Positions 33,275-40,942 of a stretch of 40,942 nucleotides of DNA are shown here, piece by piece. The stretch is from Aestuariivita sp. (GTDB lineage: Bacteria; Pseudomonadota; Alphaproteobacteria; Rhodobacterales; Rhodobacteraceae). A model generated the notes under the pieces. That model made no database searches and was not told the DNA's origin. It saw only the letters and a program-made list of their open reading frames with translations. A program made the translations under genes and the position numbers. The stretch is taken from contig NZ_JAAWWD010000048.1 in the NCBI RefSeq assembly GCF_021404545.1, positions 1 through 40,942 of the forward strand, written 5' to 3'. Numbering within the stretch: position 1 is the first letter of the stretch; the number at the start of each line of letters is the position of its first letter.

Positions 33275-33317
33275 CCCGTTATCCGGGCACGTCGCACGCA
33301 GATTTAAACCTTCGGAC

Positions 33318-33355
33318 AAAAAAACCGCCGCACATCCCGGGCGGAATGGCGGCGG
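33318..33355 (-). terminator. Rho-independent terminator of the 40-residue protein transcript
   Basis: Minus strand: stem CCGCCGC/GCGGCGG (33349-33355 with 33325-33331), loop containing a smaller GC hairpin, followed by seven T's (33318-33324). It lies 150 bases after the small gene's stop and defines a long 3' UTR. Confidence 0.85.
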
Positions 33356-33404
33356 CAGGTCATGCAATACTCATGTGGGTCCGGGTCGCGTTCCAATCAG
33401 GATC

Positions 33405-33465
33405 TTGGGACAGATCCCCGAGGGGTTTGGGACAGGCAGGTCACCCTCGCATCAGTTGGGGACAG
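33405..33465 (-). ncRNA. Triple CUGUCCC(C)AA motif in 3' UTR, possible regulatory RNA
   Basis: On the minus strand CTGTCCCAA occurs at 33405-33413 and 33427-33435, and CTGTCCCCAA at 33456-33465. The first sits in the loop of a perfect 5-bp hairpin (GGATC/GATCC, 33400-33417). They lie between the stop of the 40-residue gene and its terminator. Repeated C-rich single-stranded motifs are typical of small RNAs that pair with G-rich ribosome sites. No direct proof. Confidence 0.4.
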
Positions 33466-33505
33466 GATGAGGAACATCCGGCATGAGTTCGCAGGCAGAA
33501 ACGGC

Positions 33506-33628
33506 TTAAACGAGGGTCGGAAGATGCAGTGCAACAACCAGCATCACAACCAGGGCGCCGACACCTGCAAGATCTTGCAGGAACGTCGTATGAGATCGGC
33601 TTGCGGCGGTCTTGATCTGAGTGAACAT
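33506..33628 (-). CDS. 40-residue predicted single-pass membrane protein
   Basis: A short gene: ATG at 33628 with GGAG 9 bases upstream, TAA at 33506-33508. The N-terminal half is amphipathic and polar (MFTQIKTAASRSHTTFLQD), followed by one hydrophobic segment (about residues 20-36, ALVVMLVVALHL core) and a short end. It has its own leader with a LexA-type box and its own terminator, so it is a stand-alone transcript. No family recognised. Small SOS-induced membrane proteins such as SidA of Caulobacter block division; similarity to that one is in size and regulation only, not in sequence. Confidence 0.65.
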   Translation of the reverse strand: MFTQIKTAASRSHTTFLQDLAGVGALVVMLVVALHLPTLV

Positions 33629-33697
33629 GGCGTCTGCTCCGGGTCTTGCTTAATCATTTGTTGACCCTTTGTTCTCATTTTTGACCGAGCCTGTAAA

Positions 33698-33722
33698 GAA
33701 CTTTTTAAGAACATTTGTGAAC
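33698..33722. promoter_or_regulatory. LexA (SOS) box of alphaproteobacterial type
   Basis: GAAC (33698-33701), seven bases, GAAC (33709-33712), equal to GTTC-N7-GTTC on the minus strand, the known alphaproteobacterial LexA site. A third GAAC follows at 33719-33722 with a 6-base gap. It lies 70 bases before the ATG of the 40-residue protein and behind the recG stop, so that small gene is the only candidate target. Confidence 0.65.
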
Positions 33723-33739
33723 TTTTCGGGATTTTTGTG

Positions 33740-38148
<4,409 letters not shown>

Positions 38149-38254
38149 TCAAAACCGCCGGATGCTGCGTGACGCGCCAATAGCAGATCCGGTCGAACGG
38201 CCATCCCCCTCGAAGCGGTCGCAGAGGGAGATGACATCGTGCCCGCGAGGCGTA

Positions 38255-38971
38255 TCAGGCGCTGGCAGCCAACGGCTGGCCCGCGGAGGATTCGTTTTCA
38301 GGATCGCGGAGAACATATCCACGCCCCCAGACCGTCTCGATATAGTTCTCGCCGCCTGTCGCATTGCTGAGCTTTTTTCGCAGCTTGCAGATAAACACAT
38401 CGATGATTTTCAGTTCCGGCTCGTCCATCCCGCCATATAGATGGTTCAAGAACATTTCTTTGGTCAGCGTTGTGCCCTTGCGCAGGCTTAGCAGTTCCAG
38501 CATCTGGTATTCCTTGCCGGTCAAATGCACCGGCACACCATCCGCCTCGACCGTCTTTGCATCCAGATTGACGGAGATCTTTCCGGTATTGATAACCGAT
38601 TGCGAATGCCCTTTGGAGCGACGAATGATTGCATGAATACGGGCCACCAATTCTTCGCGGTGGAAGGGTTTTGTCAGGTAGTCATCGGCGCCAAATCCGA
38701 ACCCCTTGATCTTGTTTTCTGTGTCGTCGACCCCCGACAGGATCAAAATCGGTGTTGCAATGCGTGCAAGACGCAGTTGCCGCAAGACTTCATGACCATT
38801 CATGTCGGGCAGGTTCAAATCCAACAGGATCAGATCGTAATCATAGAGCTTGGCAAGATCGATCCCCTCTTCGCCCAGATCTGTACAATACACATTCAAA
38901 TTCGCATTCGTCAGCATCAGTTCGATACTTTTCGATGTGGTTGGATCATCTTCAACCAAAAGGACTCGCAT
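38255..38971 (-). CDS. ctrA: Cell-cycle response regulator CtrA
   Basis: A 238-residue OmpR-type regulator. Receiver with Asp51 ([11 protein letters not shown]) and [15 protein letters not shown]-binding domain with [51 protein letters not shown], nearly invariant in CtrA. In roseobacters CtrA controls motility, gene transfer agents and other late functions rather than being essential. The C-terminus ends ASA, not the AlaAla known as degron in Caulobacter. ATG at 38971 has GGAGA at 7 bases. Directly downstream of sciP. Confidence 0.97.
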   Translation of the reverse strand: MRVLLVEDDPTTSKSIELMLTNANLNVYCTDLGEEGIDLAKLYDYDLILLDLNLPDMNGHEVLRQLRLARIATPILILSGVDDTENKIKGFGFGADDYLTKPFHREELVARIHAIIRRSKGHSQSVINTGKISVNLDAKTVEADGVPVHLTGKEYQMLELLSLRKGTTLTKEMFLNHLYGGMDEPELKIIDVFICKLRKKLSNATGGENYIETVWGRGYVLRDPENESSAGQPLAASA

Positions 38972-39031
38972 TCTGCAGTCTCCGCTCTCTATTCCCCAAA
39001 ATCAGTTGGTGCTAAACGTGAACAAAAAAGG

Positions 39032-39046
39032 TTAATCACAAGTTAC
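39032..39046. promoter_or_regulatory. Near-consensus CtrA box upstream of ctrA
   Basis: TTAA (39032-39035), seven bases, TTAC (39043-39046): one mismatch to TTAA-N7-TTAA. It is 61 bases before the ctrA ATG, inside the sciP-ctrA gap, a suitable place for autoregulation. Confidence 0.6.
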
Positions 39047-39073
39047 TGATTACCCGATTATGGCACGCGCAAC

Positions 39074-39352
39074 TCACAGTTGTCTATATTTCTTAAGTCT
39101 TGTTGCCTTGAGGGCATCTTCTCCGTGTTCGGAAACTGCGACCAGCCATTCGTGAAATTCCTCCTCGCTAATGCCATAGCGCTTGAGCGCTTCAGCCTGC
39201 GTGAGGAGGCCATAAAGCACGCCGCGCACCACGCTCGCCTTGCGCGATGCGACCCACCGGCGGGTCCCTGGATCGGGTAAATCGGCTTGCGACATCACAC
39301 TTCCATCCGGCAGCGTCACGGTGCGCGGACCGTCCACTTTTTTCAGATACAT
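39074..39352 (-). CDS. sciP: CtrA inhibitor SciP (DUF1153)
   Basis: A 92-residue helix-turn-helix protein that in Caulobacter binds CtrA or CtrA-site promoters and blocks activation by CtrA. Family signature MYLKKVDGPRTVTLPDGSVM and TRRWVASRKASVVRGV, with HTH QAEALKRYGISEEEFHEWL and KATRLKKYRQL end. The ATG at 39352 has an AGGAA ribosome site at 7-8 bases; the frame reaches back to 39391 without support. It precedes ctrA by 103 bases on the same strand. Confidence 0.94.
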   Translation of the reverse strand: MYLKKVDGPRTVTLPDGSVMSQADLPDPGTRRWVASRKASVVRGVLYGLLTQAEALKRYGISEEEFHEWLVAVSEHGEDALKATRLKKYRQL

Positions 39353-39420
39353 CGGACTGCTTCCTGTTATGGCGCATCCGATAGTCATCAAATTGGTTTA
39401 ACGGGTCGTGAAACGAGACC

Positions 39421-39448
39421 TTGAGAGTGATTAGGATTTTCCTATATT
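39421..39448 (+). promoter_or_regulatory. Promoter of mnmA
   Basis: TTGAGA (39421-39426), 16-base spacer, TATATT (39443-39448), 37 bases before the mnmA ATG. Confidence 0.65.
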
Positions 39449-39484
39449 CCGCCCGAAACCACGCTGATCTAAAGGACCCCTGTC

Positions 39485-40630
39485 ATGGCGCTTGACCAAC
39501 CCGGCATGCTCAATTCGCTGGGCTTTCCCAAACCCCCGTCCCAGACCCGGGTTGTGGTGGCGATGTCGGGCGGCGTCGACAGCTCGGTGGTGGCCGCGCA
39601 TCTGGCCGAAGAGGGGTATGATGTGGTGGGCGTGACCTTGCAGCTTTATGATCATGGCGCGGCGCTGGCCAAGAAGGGCGCCTGTTGCGCCGGGATCGAT
39701 ATTCACGATGCGCGCCGCGTCGCGGAAGAGCGTGGGTTTCCCCACTATGTCCTTGATTATGAGAATATTTTCAAGGACGCGGTGATCGACGAATTCGCCG
39801 ATAGCTATTTGGCCGGGGCAACGCCAGTACCCTGTATACGGTGCAACGAGCGGGTGAAATTCAAGGATCTTCTGGAAACGGCCCGGGATCTGGAGGCCGA
39901 CTGCATGGCCACGGGGCATTACATTCAGCGCAAGGATGGCCCGAACGGGCCCGAACTGCATTGTGCCGAAGATGCCAACCGCGATCAGAGCTACTTTCTG
40001 TTCTCGACCACGCCGGAACAGCTCGGATTTCTGCGCTTTCCGCTGGGCCGTTTACCCTCCAAGGACGCCACGCGGGATCTCGCGGCGCGCTATGGGTTGA
40101 GCGTGGCCGACAAGCCCGACAGCCAGGACATCTGCTTTGTGCCCAATGGCGATTACGCAGCCGTGATCGAAAAGCTGCGTCCCGGTGCCGCCGATCCCGG
40201 AGATATTGTCGATACCGCAGGCCGGGTTCTGGGCAGGCATCGCGGCGTGATCCACTATACGGTCGGGCAGCGGCGCGGTCTGGGAATTGGTGGGCTGAGT
40301 GATCCGCTTTATGTCATACGCCTGGATGTCGACGCCAAGCAGGTGATCGTCGGCCCCAAGGACATGCTGGCCACACGCACCATCCCGGTACGGGAGATCA
40401 ACTGGCTCGGCGATAGCCCCTTCGACAGCCAGGACGAATGGCATGTATCGGTCAAGGTCCGCTCCACCCGCCCCCCGCGAGAAGCGGTGATCCGTCCGAT
40501 TTCTCCCACGCAAGCCGAGATCGAGCTGCTTAGCCCCGAAGCAGGCGTCTCGCCCGGGCAGGCCTGCGTGTTCTACGAGACGGGCGGCAGCCGGATCTAT
40601 GGCGGTGGCTGGATCTGGCGCGGGGTCTAG
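39485..40630 (+). CDS. mnmA: tRNA-specific 2-thiouridylase MnmA
   Basis: A 381-residue enzyme adding sulfur to U34 of tRNAs for Lys, Glu and Gln. PP-loop ATP motif [14 protein letters not shown]; first cysteine in [13 protein letters not shown], second catalytic cysteine in [14 protein letters not shown]-terminal beta domains with [14 protein letters not shown] and [10 protein letters not shown]. An N-terminal extension of about 20 residues precedes the PP-loop. AAGGA ribosome site. Divergent from sciP. Confidence 0.96.
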   Translation: MALDQPGMLNSLGFPKPPSQTRVVVAMSGGVDSSVVAAHLAEEGYDVVGVTLQLYDHGAALAKKGACCAGIDIHDARRVAEERGFPHYVLDYENIFKDAVIDEFADSYLAGATPVPCIRCNERVKFKDLLETARDLEADCMATGHYIQRKDGPNGPELHCAEDANRDQSYFLFSTTPEQLGFLRFPLGRLPSKDATRDLAARYGLSVADKPDSQDICFVPNGDYAAVIEKLRPGAADPGDIVDTAGRVLGRHRGVIHYTVGQRRGLGIGGLSDPLYVIRLDVDAKQVIVGPKDMLATRTIPVREINWLGDSPFDSQDEWHVSVKVRSTRPPREAVIRPISPTQAEIELLSPEAGVSPGQACVFYETGGSRIYGGGWIWRGV

Positions 40631-40732
40631 GCGCGATCTGGCGCGTGTGCCGCATCCGCAAAACTGTCGAATGTTCCATGTGGTCTCGACCTGGACGTGT
40701 CACGGTTTGATGCCATTCCCGGTGCTCGTTTA

Positions 40733-40942
40733 GAGCGCCCGGCTCAAAACCTGAATGTTGGGATTCCCTTTAGCCTTGATCTGTGATTCATCCTGTTTGG
40801 GAGGATGGATCATGTCAGCACCTTTGCCGGATGCGCTGCGAGCGCGGTTTCGGAAGTTGATTGGGGAAGGGTTAAGCGGGGGCGGGCGACGTTGGGCTTT
40901 GAAGCTTTCACCCCCCCCGGGGCGGGGGGGGGGTGGGGGGCG
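40733..40942 (+). mobile_element. IS630-family insertion sequence, left end only, cut by window edge
   Basis: After a TA at 40731-40732 (IS630 elements insert at TA) a probable terminal repeat begins (GAGCGCCCGGCTCAAAA), followed by a transposase start at 40812. The interval 40631-40732 between mnmA and the element holds nothing I recognise. The right end is outside the window, and the last 30 bases are almost only G and C, probably erroneous. Confidence 0.65.
40812..40942 (+). CDS. Partial IS630-family transposase, N-terminus
   Basis: ATG at 40812 with GGGAGG ribosome site. The first residues MSAPLPDALRARFRKLIGEG, then LSG, match the helix-turn-helix start of IS630-type transposases. The expected continuation (GRAAALRLKLSPATGARW-like) is visible only in distorted form (GGGRRWALKLSPPPGRGGG), which suggests sequencing or assembly errors. 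No stop before the edge. Confidence 0.65.
   Translation, partial: MSAPLPDALRARFRKLIGEGLSGGGRRWALKLSPPPGRGGGGG

Noticed and set aside
40908-40942. G-quadruplex or regulatory G-tract
   Set aside because: The tract lies at the very edge inside a damaged transposase reading and is mirrored by outward G-enrichment at the other edge; an artefact is more likely.

Overview
The window looks like chromosomal DNA of a marine alphaproteobacterium of the Roseobacter group (Rhodobacteraceae). The evidence is high GC, gene content (DMSP demethylase dmdA with acuI, CtrA with SciP, a two-piece permuted tmRNA, the alphaproteobacterial form of SspB, a DUF1476 ATPase-inhibitor subunit) and the absence of any phage or plasmid block. 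I cannot name the species. Both ends run into the first codons of different insertion sequences (IS5-like on the left, IS630-like on the right). At both ends the sequence decays outward into G-rich, error-like sequence, so the window is probably one whole contig that broke at repeated IS copies.

Layout. 1-5.2 kb: a leftward chain DUF2182-DUF1326-DinB-dmdA-acuI, divergent from a GntR/FadR regulator, with a clear inverted-repeat operator between them. This is the first part of DMSP catabolism plus three unexplained passengers. 5.2-11.6 kb: an M23 lipoprotein peptidase, a small membrane protein, the split tmRNA gene (tag ANDNRAPVAVAA), a chromate-type transporter, sspB, a secreted protein, fumC and three small genes (DUF4169, ribbon-helix-helix, unknown). 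11.7-16.6 kb: class I FBP aldolase, a cytochrome P450 overlapping a membrane alpha/beta-hydrolase gene, ccdA and a TusA-like protein. 16.6-19.7 kb: rne. 20-25 kb: dctD, dctB, purQ, purS, purC. 25-27.2 kb: DUF1476, uspA, rpsI, rplM. 27.3-33.3 kb: a lipoprotein, a PaaI-like thioesterase, an ECHDC3-like crotonase, trmFO, a methyltransferase, gluQ, hisI and an IscU-like protein. 33.3-38 kb: a 40-residue membrane protein behind a LexA-type box, then recG and ligA. 38-40.6 kb: ctrA, sciP, mnmA.

How the genes work together. Several systems are represented by interacting parts. The tmRNA makes the degradation tag and SspB delivers tagged proteins to ClpXP; DUF4169, two genes after sspB, begins with nearly the same short motif that ends SspB. 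SciP and CtrA, antagonists in cell-cycle transcription, are encoded head to tail with a near-consensus CtrA box in front of ctrA. DctB and DctD form a C4-dicarboxylate sensor pair, but DctD lacks the sigma54-contact loop. PurS, PurQ and PurC act in IMP synthesis.

Most interesting signals: (1) a family of at least 11 small hairpins with different stems but a conserved GACGC/GCGTC loop, at three loci and always in 'heads then tails' order; (2) a possible SOS-induced 40-residue membrane protein whose mRNA carries three CUGUCCC(C)AA motifs in its 3' UTR before a strong terminator; (3) the enlarged dmdA operon with a metal-binding-looking DUF1326/DUF2182 pair; (4) the motif shared by SspB and DUF4169; (5) DctD without GAFTGA. 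I recognised no rRNA, tRNA, CRISPR array or prophage.
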